Source: Dillenia suffruticosa
Taxonomy: Eukaryota > Streptophyta > Magnoliopsida > Dilleniales > Dilleniaceae
Reading direction: 5' to 3'
Assembly: GCA_033439265.1 (NCBI GenBank)
Contig: JAVTVX010000034.1
Location: forward strand, 9,827,001-9,891,000
DNA: 64,000 nt
This document shows positions 1 through 11,421 of the stretch, in pieces. Position 1 is the first letter of the stretch. Every line of letters begins with the position of its first letter. Both the position numbers and the translations under genes were made by a program. The notes beneath the pieces were generated by a model, which saw only the letters and a list, made by a program, of their open reading frames with translations, did no database searches and had not been told where the DNA came from.

Positions 1-1
1 C

Positions 2-676
2 GGGAAGCTCAATTACTTAACAATCACTCGATCATAGATCTGCTACTCAGTTCAAATCCTCTCTCAATTCATGCATCAACCCCAACATGGACATTGGTTA
101 GCAGTTCTCCGTGTATTGCGATGTCTCAAATCTGTTCCTAGCCAAGACATTTTCTTTTCATCCACATCTGATTTTCAACTTCATGCCTACTATGATTCTA
201 ATTGGGCTGGCTGTCCCCTTACTTGACGTTCTCTCACTGGTTATTTCATTATTCCTGGTTGCTCCCCTATCTCTTAGAAAAACAAGAAGCAAACTGTTAT
301 ATCTTGTTCATTGGCTGATGCTGAATATCGCTCCATGCCTAGTATTGCTTGTGCACTCATTTGGCTTTATACTTTACTTCTTGATTTAACGGTTCCCATT
401 TCTTCACCGACTCAATTGTATTGTGACAACCGTGGTGCCATCCATATTGTTGCCAACCTTGTATATTATGAACACATGAAACATATCAAAATCGATTATC
501 ACTTCATTCGGGACTGTATCCAATCTGGCTCCATTGTGACATCGCATGTTTCTTCTCACATCCAGCTTGCTGACATCTTCATTAAAGTACTTGGTTCTAA
601 TCGATTTTCTTTTCTATTAGGCAAGTTAGGTATATGTAATGTCATTCTCCTACTTGAGGGGGCGCATTGGAAGTAA
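2..676 (+). pseudogene. Ty1/copia polyprotein 3' end (RT tail and RNase H)
   Basis: One plus-strand frame runs from the window edge to the stop at 674-676. It starts in the end of the copia reverse transcriptase (a GKLNYLTITR-like segment) and passes through RNase H. The ADAEYRSM segment at about 317 and the LYCDNRGAIHI block at about 416 are typical copia RNase H signatures, followed by an HFIRD and a QLADIF motif. The start of the gene lies outside the window. A TGA near 223 sits where the family has Arg (CGA), which fits a C-to-T change. A purine-rich tract follows directly, as expected next to a 3' LTR. Family assignment is firm; lineage is not determined. Confidence 0.85.
652..663 (+). 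other. Copia polypurine tract
   Basis: A TTGAGGGGG-type purine run lies directly between the end of the copia gene and the putative 3' LTR, where plus-strand DNA synthesis is primed in LTR retrotransposons. Assigned from position and composition. Confidence 0.6.
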
Positions 677-909
677 TTAGTGAGAATATTCATTTTCCAT
701 ATTTATGTTGATTACATTTGACTTGTATTAGTAGTAATTAGGAGTTACTAGGGAGAATGTTAGTTTTTTATATTTGTAGGAATTACCTCTGAATTGTACC
801 CTTGATTGTTTTGTAAGATCCAAAATTTAAGAGTTGATTGAAAACCCTTCTTATATAAAAATTCATCTATCTATAATAAAATCAATTATAAGGGGAACTC
901 ATTTTTTCA
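664..909 (+). repeat. Putative 3' LTR of the first copia element
   Basis: This is the AT-rich stretch after the polypurine tract. Family LTRs begin TGTTGGAAG; here the block reads CATTGGAAG, so the first bases look mutated. A TATATAAAA promoter-like run lies near 852. The end at TTTTTTCA (909) is a guess, because the 5' LTR is outside the window and no flanking duplication could be tested. Confidence 0.5.
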
Positions 910-1399
910 TCAAACCTCGTTGACAGATGAAAAAGAGCATCAAGAACAAGTTGATCTTATGGATGTCAAGCTTGAACAAGAGCATGAGCATATAATCACA
1001 ACTTAGGCTAGTAAATTTTAAATACTATAAAAAAAACACGGTTTAGCGATGGAAAAAATTCGTTACTATTTTGCGATGGATTTAGCAACAAAAAAAAATT
1101 TTGTTATTATTTTGCAACAAAATTTGTGACGAAAAAGTATTCGTGGCTAAATTAGCAATGGATATATTATTCGTGACTAAATTCATTGTTAATTGATAAC
1201 GAAAAATTTTTCATTACTAAATTTGTCACTAATTGATGATAAAAAATTTTTCGTTGCAAAATGTCACTAAATAGCGACGAATACAAATTTTGTGGCTAAA
1301 TTTTGCCATCAATACTGTTATCCGTCGCTAAATTTAGCGATAAAAAATTTTTGTGACAAAGTTCGTTGCTAATTCACGGTGGTATTTCTGAAAAGAGTG

Positions 1400-2070
1400 G
1401 CTAAATTTAGCCACGAATTCCGAATTCATGGCTAATTTAAAATAATATATTATATTAATAATATAATATATTAATTAAAAAATAATAATTTTTTATAAAA
1501 TAAAAAATGCTAACTTAAAATAAAATAATAAATGAATTAAAAAATAAATCATTATTATTCTTAAAAAAATAAAAATATAAAAAATAAAATAAATTAAAAA
1601 GCAAAATAAATTAAAATTTGATTTGTTAATATGATTTTTTTTTTTAATTTGTTATCTTATGCTCATATTTTATTTATAATAATAAAATAATATAAAATGA
1701 TAATTTGTTGAACTTAATAAAATCATTTTATATTATTTTATTATTATTAAAAAATTATAAACGTAAGATAACGAATAAAAAAAGGATCATATAAGTCATT
1801 ATGACATAGTGGTTATAACAATTGAATTTCTCCTTTCATGCTAAGGTTTGATTCAACGCGGTGACATTTTTGAGAAAAAAAAAAGTGCCTAAATTTAGTC
1901 ACGAATATAAAAAATCCGTGGCTAATTTAGCCACGAATTCCAAAAATTCGTGGCTAATTTAAAATAATATGTTATATTATTATTAATATAATATATTAAT
2001 TAAAAAAATAATAATTTTTATAAAATAATAAAATGCTAATTTAAAATAAAATAATATGATTTTAAACAGT
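1400..2070. repeat. Direct repeat inside the CACTA element, offset about 475 bp
   Basis: The stretch from about 1400 to 1530 (TTTAGCCACGAATTC followed by AT-rich sequence and ATGCTAA) reappears at about 1885-2065. Each copy includes a short palindrome around TTAGCCACGAATTC. It looks like an internal duplication of subterminal material. Confidence 0.6.
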
Positions 2071-2323
2071 AATATAAAATAATAAAATGCCAAATTAAAT
2101 TTTATATTTTTATATTTTATTTTTTTAAGAGTAATATGATTTTATAATATTTTAAAATAGAATTTAATTTTAATTTTTTATATTTTATTTTTAAGAATAA
2201 AATTAATATATTTTTTAATTCATTTATTATTTTATTTTAAGTTAGCATTTTATTATTTTATTATTTTACAAAAAATTATTATATTTATTATTTTTATTTA
2301 ATATGTTATATTTTTTTATTTTA

Positions 2324-2540
2324 TCTTTTTAAAGAATAATATTATTTTATTTTTTAATTCATTTATTATTTTATTTTAAATTAACATTTTATTATTTTAT
2401 AAAAAATTATTATTGTTTTAATTAATATGTTATATTTTATTTTTATTTTATCTTTTTAAAGAATAATATTATTTTAATTTTTTAAATCTTTTATTATTTT
2501 ATTTTAAATTAATATTTTATTATTTTATAATAAATTATCA
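2324..2540. repeat. AT-rich tandem repeat, period about 127 bp
   Basis: CTTTTTAAAGAATAATATT occurs at about 2325 and again at about 2452, with matching AT-rich sequence after each copy. The repeat is internal to the non-autonomous CACTA. Confidence 0.6.
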
Positions 2541-2620
2541 TTTTATATTATTTTATTATTATTAGAAAAATGTAAGAATAAGATAATAAGTAAAAAAATA
2601 AGAATATGATTAAATAGATC

Positions 2621-2674
2621 TTTTGGTCCGGTGGTTGTGAGTTCTAATAATTTCAAGCATGTGCGGGTTCGAAA
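2621..2674 (+). other. tRNA-like box A/box B module in CACTA element
   Basis: TGGTCCGGTGGTT (from 2624) resembles the box A region of tRNA-derived sequences, and GGGTTCGAAA (2665-2674) matches the box B consensus GGTTCRANNC. The start-to-start spacing is about 41 bp. The module at 52603-52655 in the mini-CACTA matches it in both boxes and in spacing, while the bases between differ. No cloverleaf or anticodon arm is visible, so this is not a tRNA gene. It may be the head of a SINE or a recruited internal promoter. Confidence 0.5.
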
Positions 2675-2689
2675 TGGGTGGGAGGCATG

Positions 2690-2860
2690 CGGTGGCATTT
2701 TTGAGGGATTTTTCGCAAGGGCATGGGCGGGCGCGAACTCAGGCGGGGGGAGCTGGGCGGGCATGCATGCAGCGCGTGCGAGCACATGGGCGGGTGCAGG
2801 CGCGTGAATGGGAGGTAGCGGGGGTTGGGGCGCGTGCGGCACGTTTGCTCGCTTTCACGA
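2690..2860. other. GC-rich cassette within AT-rich CACTA element
   Basis: An abrupt G- and C-rich block lies between extremely AT-rich sequence and the right subterminal repeats. It contains repeated GGGCGGG, GCATGCATGC and GCGCGTG words. Overlapping open frames exist on both strands, but their translations are low-complexity and resemble no known protein, so no gene is called. Confidence 0.6.
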
Positions 2861-3301
2861 TAGCGACGAATCCCAAATCTGTCACTAATTAAATAAAATA
2901 TAATGTTAGTATAATTAGTAAATAAAAAATATATAAATTATAAATTAGCGACGGATTTGTAGGATCCGTCGCTAATTAAATATATAATTAATTAAAATAT
3001 AATATTAATATAATAATTATATAAATATAAGTTATAAATTTTGCGACGAAAATTCCAAATCCTTCATTAAATTTAGTGACGAAAATTAAGTATTTGTCGT
3101 TAAATTTAGCAATGGATCTGGTTTTTTCATCGCTAAATTTGTTGTTATTTTAGCGACGAATTTCCAGTTTTCGTCATTAAATTTTTGCGACACCTTATTA
3201 GCGACGAAAAATTTTTCGTCGCTAAATCTATTGTTAAGTTTTTTTAGTGACGAATTTTTCTAAAATTTTTGTTGCTAAAACCGTATTCTTTTGTAGTGAA
3301 A

Positions 3302-4749
3302 TTTGGACTCTCTTGAATCTTAAACAAGATCATTAAATGATATAGTGAAAATTAAGCAACATCGTTATCATAAAAATGCTTCAAGATTTTTATGACCTTT
3401 TTGTTATTTTTTTAGATGTAATTGTTTCAAAGAATTCCTAGGTAATAAAGTTGGGGACATTGTAAGAGTGACAGCGCTAAAATAAATATAGGATATTGTA
3501 GTGTACTGTTGTAACACTTCATCATTTCATTTTTTTTCTTCGCAAAATGCTTTTGGATGCGGATAGCAACACCTCAGCAGAGTGTCGGAAGAACTTTGTT
3601 GCAAAATTTAGTAATGAAAATAAAGAGAACAGTCATAGATTTTAACGACGTAACCATTTGGCAGAATATCAGTTACCGATGACCGGTGCATACTAGCAAT
3701 ACTTTTAGGGATGTTAAAATTTTTTAGGCCACCGGCGAGTCTCTTTTTGCATCATTGAGACACGGAGTTAATTGTGATCCCTTGTGCATCTCAAAGTGAT
3801 TAATATTCTTTTTTTTAATGTTTCATTATTCTTAATTTTGTTAATGTAAATTTGTATTAAATAAATATTTAAATTATTTTTAAATATTATAAAAGACATG
3901 AACATACAAATGAAAGAAAAATATATATAGGCATATATATTTTTAATTATATATGTATAACCAAAAATAAAATTATCTTTACATACTTCGGAATCAAAAA
4001 AAAATCCAAATACATCACAGAGAAGAGTAACATCTTTAACATTAAAAAAAACATCAAATTCAAAGAAGAGAACGTCATCTTCTTTCTTCTTTGAAGATGC
4101 TCTTCTTTCTCAACTTTACCCACCCCAAAACTCGCCTGTTGTGCCGGTCGAAGTCGGGATCCTCTTCAACCGAAACCGGATAGTAGAAGGACCGGATAAA
4201 ACAGTTCCCAAGGACTCTCAAGAGCCAGGCATACCACCTGAATTAAACCTCAATAGCCAGGTATACCACCCAGATTAAAAAAGATAAGACTCAATTTATG
4301 TCCAAAATAAGAAAGTAAATTGGTACAAATCGAGAAAAATAAAATTATCTTTACTTGACTTATTTTCGGGTACATGGTGTTATCTTTTTTTCTTGATAAC
4401 TTATGTCAAATGTCTCGAGATTGGTAAACAAGTAACTATTTAACCAAAAGAATAAGTGATCAAGGGAGATGAGAGACAAATATTTCACCATTAAACTCTA
4501 AGTTCTCCGTGTTGGGGTAGGCCTCCAAAATAGAGTAATAATCAGCACAGTGTAATACCCACAAGCTTAACAGCCAATCAACCAATGACAATAATCCAAT
4601 CTACTTAACCAGAGAATAAAGCAAATATTGTAGGAAAAATAAAGAGATTATAGGATACCAAATATACATAAAAAATCCTCCAGTTGAGAGGGAAAAACTG
4701 CGGGATAAACCGGATAAAAAATCTACTATGAGAAATAAGCAATAATAAA
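3302..4749. other. Intergenic, no gene recognised
   Basis: AT-rich sequence without a convincing coding frame. Two imperfect copies of an AGCCAGGYATACCACC segment lie at about 4225 and 4255. Nothing else could be assigned. Confidence 0.5.
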
Positions 4750-5195
4750 TAGGTGTGTTTATTCGGGCGGGTATTTGGTTTTTCGGATTATTTGGTTTGG
4801 GTTATTCAGATTTTGAATTTTAAAAAATCCAATCAAGAATCGAACCGAATCATATGAAATCCAAAACAATTTATCCAAATTAAATTTCGGGTTAAATGGT
4901 TGGGGTTTCATTTACCCGAATCAATTCCATAGAACCAGTAACCCGAATAAAAATTTTATTTGAGGGTGAAATCATTAACCTGAATCAATGGTTTGGGTTT
5001 CATTGGTGTGGGTAAAACGGGTTTCGTGTGGGGCCTAAATAAAAATTTTTATTTTCCAAATTGAACCATGAATTCAAATTTTTAATCAGATGAAATCATT
5101 CAACCGACCTGATTTTTATTACCTCAAACCAAATAATCCGATTTTCTAATAATTTAAGTGGATGAAAAGTTTGATCCGAATAATGAACACCCCTA
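4750..5195. mobile_element. hAT-like MITE (AGGGGTGTTCA family)
   Basis: The left end reads AGGTGTGTTTATTCGGGCGG and the right end, on the reverse strand, AGGGGTGTTCATTATTCGG. Both ends then share a TCGGATTATTTGGTTTG block in inverted orientation. This AGGGGTGTTCA start is common in plant hAT-derived MITEs. No coding is present and no clear 8-bp target duplication was found, so the exact ends are approximate. Confidence 0.6.
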
Positions 5196-5399
5196 ATTAC
5201 AAAGGGATCCTAAACTTATGGCCAAACCCTAAGATTCGCAACCAAAGGAAAAAATTACAAGTGATTATACCTCTTTAGAGTGCCAAAAAAAAAATGTCAA
5301 AGAAAACTCAATTATTGTTTGTGTTTATCTCTCACCCTTGCTTTGCAAGAAAGCTTCATTTGACAGTGATCTTTGTTCGGCAACATAATAGCAGTAGGC

Positions 5400-5906
5400 T
5401 GTTAGGAATTTTTTAAAATTCAAATTTCATGAATTAATACATTCAAAATGAAGTTAACGAGAAAAATATAACAAAAAAAGATTAAATGTGATAAAGATTG
5501 GAAGTGATTGAATTTGGATGCATTTGGCCGAATTTTGGTATCCCATTCAAATCTCAACATAATTAATTTTGTTTTTCTGTTTTGAATATTTAATTAAATT
5601 CTCATAATGTCTAGTAATAATTTAGGGTGACAATTATAGGGTTTTAATTGCTCTTTAATGGTTGAGAGTTTATATAAACCCCCTCCTAGTGCATTGGGTC
5701 TCTAAATCCAAATTTCAAAACTTCACACTATCTATTAAGTAAAATTGAGAGTTTAAAATGTTTGTGCACATCATTTTGGTGCTATCACAATCGTCAGAGA
5801 TCATCAAAATCAAAAATGGCCGGAGGTACATTTGATCATCTTTCACGGGTTATTTTTAATTATGTTTAATCATTATTGCATTTGGTATACAATATAGTAT
5901 GTAACA
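5400..5906 (+). repeat. Copia 5' LTR (507 bp)
   Basis: Starts TGTTAGGAATTTT and ends GTATGTAACA. A TTTATATAAACCCC segment at about 5669 is a good TATA box for the element promoter. The first and last parts match the shorter 3' LTR. Confidence 0.85.
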
Positions 5907-5908
5907 TT

Positions 5909-5920
5909 TGGTATCAGACT
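5909..5920 (+). other. Primer-binding site, tRNA-Met type
   Basis: TGGTATCAGAC begins two bases after the LTR end. It matches the TGGTATCAGAGC initiator-tRNA-Met complement used by many plant LTR elements, except near its 3' end. Confidence 0.8.
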
Positions 5921-7366
5921 AGTTTTGTCCTCTACTTTCAAAATTTCAGTGAATTTCAAAATTTTTCAAAAATTAGGATTTTCGGATTTTGAATATGTGA
6001 TCCAAAAATATTGATTTTTTGAAATATTGAGTCCAAAATTGAAATCGTTGCATTATTACGATCAAAACTATATTTTCAAAAATTATTTTAGAATATTTCT
6101 ACACTTTCCGACGGTTTTCTGGCACACAGACTCCCCCTGGAAACCATTGGTTCCAGGTCGGGACCCTTGAGATCCATCAGGTAAAGAAGACAATGTTGAA
6201 AGTGCATAAAAATGAAATAAATGGACCATGAAGGACATTTAAAAATTATAATATTTTAAATATTTATGTATTTAATGAATGACCATGTGTCAATCCTTCC
6301 GATTTTGAGAATGATATGTGTTTTGCATTAAATGATTTTCTTAAATAAATTTTTGAGAGACACTTGTTCCAAACTCTTAAATGGGTCATTCATTTAATTT
6401 AATTTTTTTAATCAAGTCCCTGTAATATATTTCAAAAGGCTTAATAAATTTTGAAATATTTCATATTAGACATTTGGATTAAATAAATAAATAAATAATT
6501 CAGAGCATGATATTTAAAAATTATGCATAAAATTAATTTTGAAATAACTTTGTATATAAGGGAATGTACAAAATTATTAAAATATTTTTTGGGCTGAAAA
6601 AATTTTGAAAATTTTTCAAAAAATTCTCAAAATTTTTTCTAAATCCAAATTTTAGAAAATTGTGCATAAAATTAATTTTGAAAAATATTTTATACATAAG
6701 GGAAGATACAAAATTAATAAAATGTATTAGATAATTTAATTGCATTTTTATTTTATACACCATAATATGACAAAATGAATTAATATTATCCTTGTGATCA
6801 ATATAATTTTTGAAATTAATTAGTGTTTAGCTACAACAGTCATAATTAAATAGAAAATTATATATAAAGACATTATCACATTAGGAAAATGATAAATTTA
6901 CCATGAAAATTATTTTTATATAATGATTCTTATCTCACAAAAATTTTTATTATATGAAAATAATAAAATGTGAAATAAGATATCAAAATAGTTATTTTCA
7001 ATATTAGTCTACTTAGTTGTTGAAATCTCTTTTTTATATAATACTATAAGTATGGTTGATTTAGTGTATGTTTAGACTGGTTGTGTAAAAGACGAGGATA
7101 AGTCTAAGGTTAGCTGGTTTTTAAACGGTCCCATGTGATCCACCATCTATCTGGAAATATACCTCTAAGTAGAAAAGGATAAAGTGATCAAAAAAAGACC
7201 AGCTATTGGTAGTTTCACAATTAATCTACAGACATTGGGGAATGATTTATTTTTGATAAACCTTATCATAAGTAGCCCACAGGTAATTTCTATGTCATAA
7301 ATTTATTTTCATATGTTTGCATTGGTAGACATATATTAAATGCTTCTCATATAATTAATAAGCATA
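5921..7366 (+). other. Copia untranslated leader
   Basis: About 1.4 kb of AT-rich sequence between the primer site and gag, without a coding frame. AAAATTGTGCATAAAATTAA-type segments occur twice (about 6518 and 6657), an internal short duplication. Confidence 0.6.
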
Positions 7367-8180
7367 TTGATTTATTTTGCAGTATTCCAAACTATAGATA
7401 TGAAATCCGATTTTTTCAATTTGAATGGAGAGAATTATAAGGAATGGAGGAAAATATTACTTCTCTATTTGGGCTGCTTGGACATTGACTATACTATACA
7501 GAAGGACGAGCTACCTCCGGTGACCGAAACCAGCTTTATAGAGGAAAAGACTTTTTATGAAAAATAGGAGCGATCTAATCACCTAAATACCAAATTCATA
7601 AAGAGCAAAATTTCAACTTGTATCTATAGCTTGGTCAACCAGCATACCAATGTTCGTGCTCTTCTTAAATCTATAGATGAGGAATTTGTGGCATCAGAGA
7701 AATCTTTGGTCAATACCTTCATTATACAATTCTCTTCCATGAGACTCACTACTATTCATGGTATGCGTGAGCACATCATGCAGATGCAAAACATTATGGC
7801 TCAACTAAAGAACCTGGGGGTTAAGATGTCCGAGTCATTCCTCATGTACTTTATTCTGAATTCTCTCCCTCAGTACTACGGTCCTTTTAAGATCTCATAC
7901 AACACACATAAGGAGAAATTGTCTATCAATGAATTGATGGCCATGTGTGTATAGAAGAAAGGAAGGTTGTTGATGGAGATGAAGTAAAGTTCTGTTAGTG
8001 CACATGTGACAGTACAAGGAAAGAAGAAGGGCAAGTCCAAATCAAACCAAAAGAGCACAAAATTAAAAGCGAATATAAAGAAAGAGTCTAAATATTTTTT
8101 TCTGTAAAAAGAAAGGACACATGAAGTAGAATTGTACCAAGTACAAATGATGACATGAGAATAAAGGTATGAAAATCTCA
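7367..8180 (+). pseudogene. Copia gag (UBN2-type), degraded
   Basis: The frame starting near 7386 encodes a copia Gag beginning with an FFNLNGENYKEWR-like segment, the usual N-terminal signature. In-frame stops follow at 7565-7567 and 7952-7954, after which the gag frame can still be traced. A LYFILNSLPQYY-like region near 7850 corresponds to the conserved end of the UBN2 domain. Lys-rich sequence follows. No intact CCHC zinc knuckle was found. Gag would form the virus-like particle; this copy cannot make a full-length one. Confidence 0.75.
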
Positions 8181-8589
8181 TTAGTTTGTTATGAATCTTG
8201 CATGATTGTATCATCCACATTACCAAGGTGTTACAGGGCTTGCAAAACCTACAGAAACTAGTGGATCGTGAATAACTCATCTATTCAGACAATAAGATGG
8301 GCTCACGAGTAAAGGACATTAGAGATTGCGAGCTCATATTAGCAAGCGGGTATGTCTTGATGTTGAAGAGAGTATTTTATATACCTAAGTTTTCTAGGAA
8401 GTTAATTTCTGTTTCAAAACTTGTATAATTCAATTACTCTTCCCAATTTAGCAATATGATTCAAATATCATTGGTTATGGTCAATTATTAGATGGATTAT
8501 ATACTATTACTTTACAATATAATATTTGTATGAATGTAACACATACAGTGGTTAAAAGAAGTGTCAATGAGGAAAATTCTTTCATATTG

Positions 8590-9595
8590 TGGTACTAGAG
8601 ATTAAAACACATCTCCATAAAAAGAATAGAAAAGTTGGTAAATGATGAGATATTTGATACTCTAGATTTTAGTAATTTTGAGAATTATGTAGATTGCATT
8701 AAAGGAAAGCATACCAACAAGATTAAAAAAGGTGCTAGTAAGAGTTCAGAATTGTTAGAGATCATACATACAGACATTTCTACTCCAGGTACAAACTTGT
8801 ATAGTTATAGTTACTTCATCTCATTTATAGATGACTATTCACGATATACATATCTCTATATTCTTCTCCATAAGGACGAGACATTGGATGCATTTAAAAT
8901 TTTTAAAGAAACAATGTAATAAATAAATAAAAATCGTGAGGTTAGATAGAGGTGGAGAATACTATAGAAGGTATATAGAGGATGGATAAGCACCGGGTTT
9001 ATTTGTAAAGTTCCTTCAGAAAAATGAGATTGTTATCCAATATACCTTGTCTGGTTTACCTAACCAAAATGAGATAGCTGAAAGAAGGAACATGATCTTA
9101 TTTGATATGGTTAGGAGCATGATTGCTAGCTCCAAATTGCCTAAATTCTTGTGGACCGAACCTTTCAAGACGACAGTGTATATCCTAAACAGGGTTCCAA
9201 CCAAAACAGTAATCAAAACTCGTTTTGAGTTATTTAAAGGTTGGAAACCTAGTTTAAGACATGTACACATTTGGGGTTGTCCTGTAGAGATAAGGGTTTA
9301 CAATTCACAGGAAAAGAAACTAGATCCAAGAACCATAAGTGGATACTTTGTCTGTTATGCCAAAAAGTCTAAAGGATATCAGTTTTATTATCTATCATAC
9401 TACACTAAATTTGTAGAATCTAGAAATACTAGATTTCTAGAAAATGACTTGATCAGTGTGAGGGATAACTTTCATGAGATAACTCTTGAAAGAGACCTAT
9501 CAAGTATCCCATCAAATTTAAGTACCAAGTTAGTTGTCATCCAAAATGACTTTCAAGTGCCTATGGACACAAATCAGGGTATGACTGACAACTAA
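8590..9595 (+). pseudogene. Copia integrase, frameshifted
   Basis: The 8635-8919 segment carries the end of the GAG-pre-integrase region and the start of the DDE core: HTDISTPG with the first catalytic Asp, then FISFIDDYSRYTYLYIL. The second segment, 9047-9595, is in another frame and begins around the GLPNQNEIAERRN block that contains the catalytic Glu, continuing through TTVYILNRVPTK and a WGCPVEIRVY segment. A frameshift therefore lies between about 8919 and 9047. Integration activity is not possible from this copy. Confidence 0.8.
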
Positions 9596-9699
9596 GAAAT
9601 TCCACAAACAGCTGACCAAGATCAACTTGGTCAACTTTTTCCTACGGAGAATGTTCAACCTACAATAAAACGATCTACTCGAGAAAAAAGGTCAGCAAC

Positions 9700-10560
9700 G
9701 GAGTCGGGATCTTATAGAGTTGTCAGATAGCATAAAACCTATAAGATGTAAATGAGTTTTCAAAACTAAAACTGACTCATTAGGAAACATCGAGAAATAT
9801 AAGGCCAAGCTTGTTACTAAAGAGTTCACTTAAAGGGAAGGAATCGACTACTTGAAGATGTTTTCTCCAGTGTCTAAGAAAGATTCCCTTCGTATCATTC
9901 TAGCACTTGTTACATATTTCATTCTAGAATTGCAACAAATTGATGTGAAAACAGCTTTCTTTAATGGGGAACTAGGGGAAGAGGTTTATATATGTCAACT
10001 TGAAGGATTCTCTTCTAGTAGTAGTGAGCATTTGGTGTGCAAGCTTAAGAAACCCATATATAGTCTGAAACAAGCCTCCCACTTGTGGTATTTGAAAATT
10101 TCACAGTCATTTTATTTTGTTTTGAAGAGAACATTATGGATCAATGCATATACCTCAAGGTCAGTGGGAGCAGATTTTGTTTCCTTGTTCTCTATATGGA
10201 TGATATATTACTTGCCATCAATGATAAGGGGATATTGTATGAGGTGAAACAGTTCCTCTTTAAGAATTTTGAGATGAAAGATTTAGGTGATATATCTTAT
10301 GTCATCGGCATAAAGATACATCGACATAGATTCCATAAATTTTTGGAATTATCTCAAGAGAGTTATATCAACAAAGTGCTTAAAAGATATAGGATAGAGA
10401 ACTCTTCACCAAGTATATCTCTGATTGTCAAAGGGGATAGATTCAATTTGGATCAATACCTTAAGATAAATTTGAAAAGGGAACAAATGGCTAACATCTC
10501 ATATGTTTCAATTATTGGAAGTTTCATGTATGTATAGATCTGTACAATACCTAATATAGC
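9700..10560 (+). pseudogene. Copia reverse transcriptase, frameshifted
   Basis: The first part (9852 to about 10090) includes the QQIDVKTAFFNGELGEEVY block, and the second, in another frame from about 10085, carries the catalytic LYMDDILLA motif near 10190 followed by FEMKDLGDISYVIGI. Both are diagnostic of Ty1/copia reverse transcriptase. A frameshift near 10090 separates them. The palm-domain motifs are still readable, so the damage looks moderate. Confidence 0.85.
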
Positions 10561-11130
10561 GCAAGGTAGATATCAAAGTATCCCGGGCTTGGAACATTGG
10601 AATACTACAAAGAAGATGTTGAGATATCTATAAGGCACCAAGAAGCACATGGTTACATACAGAAGAATCGACAGTTTGGAAGTAATTGGGTATTAGGATT
10701 CAGATTTTGCCGACTATGTTGATTCTCGGAAATCAACATCGGATTACATCTTCATGATGACCGGTGGAGCTGTATCATGGAGGAGTGCTAACCAGACATT
10801 GACTGGGACCTCCATTATGAAAGCTGAGTTTGTGACGTGTTTTGAGACATGTCACACTTGTTGTAGCTCAAGAATTTCATATCTGGGTTTAGGGTTTTAG
10901 ATTATATACCTAAACCATTATGTGTACTTTGTGATAATTCAGTTGTTGTATTTTTGACTAAAAATAATCAGAGTGGTAGTCAAAATAAGCACATCGACAT
11001 AAAATATTTAACTATTAGGGAAAGAATGTTGAAAAATAAAGTTATAATGTAACACATTAGCACTGATTGTATATTGGTTGATCCCTTAACCAAAGGTATG
11101 TCACCAAGAAGGTTCAGGAATCATGTTATA
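10561..11130 (+). pseudogene. Copia RNase H, degraded
   Basis: Fragments match the copia RNase H: DSDFADYVDSRKSTSDYIF near 10700, GGAVSWRSANQTLT near 10765, and a HIDIKY-like segment near 10995. Several stops and shifts interrupt it. It lies between reverse transcriptase and the 3' LTR, as expected. Confidence 0.7.
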
Positions 11131-11421
11131 AATATGAGTTTATTGTCTTATTTAAATGAAATTCAAAGTTGAATTTTCTCAGATAAAGTTGTGCACATGT
11201 TGTTATCTTGAGATAAATTCATCAAGTTTGAATTCCTAATAAACGTAGGATTTATTCATAAAGTAAATGTCACCATAAGGTTAAAAAATAGAATGTATTA
11301 TAGTACACGGAAGATAATACTCGTTTTTAGAGGACTTCTCGCCGTGACTATGTACTCTATTTTCATACAAGAATTGATTTGGTTTTGATTTCAAGTCGAT
11401 TTGTTGGGTCAAGTGGGAGAA

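Larger units (their letters stand above)
1023..3298. mobile_element. Non-autonomous CACTA (En/Spm-type) element, 2.28 kb
   Basis: The right end reads, on the reverse strand, CACTACAAAAGAATACGG; the left end reads TACTATAAAAAAAACACGG. These are the inverted termini of a CACTA element, with the left copy changed by C-to-T at two positions. The element is flanked by AAA at 1020-1022 and 3299-3301, the 3-bp target duplication typical of the superfamily. Both subterminal zones carry many GCGACGAA/TTCGTCGC-like motifs in both orientations. The interior is extremely AT-rich except for a GC-rich cassette near 2690-2850. No transposase coding is present, so it would need an enzyme supplied in trans. 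Confidence 0.85.
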
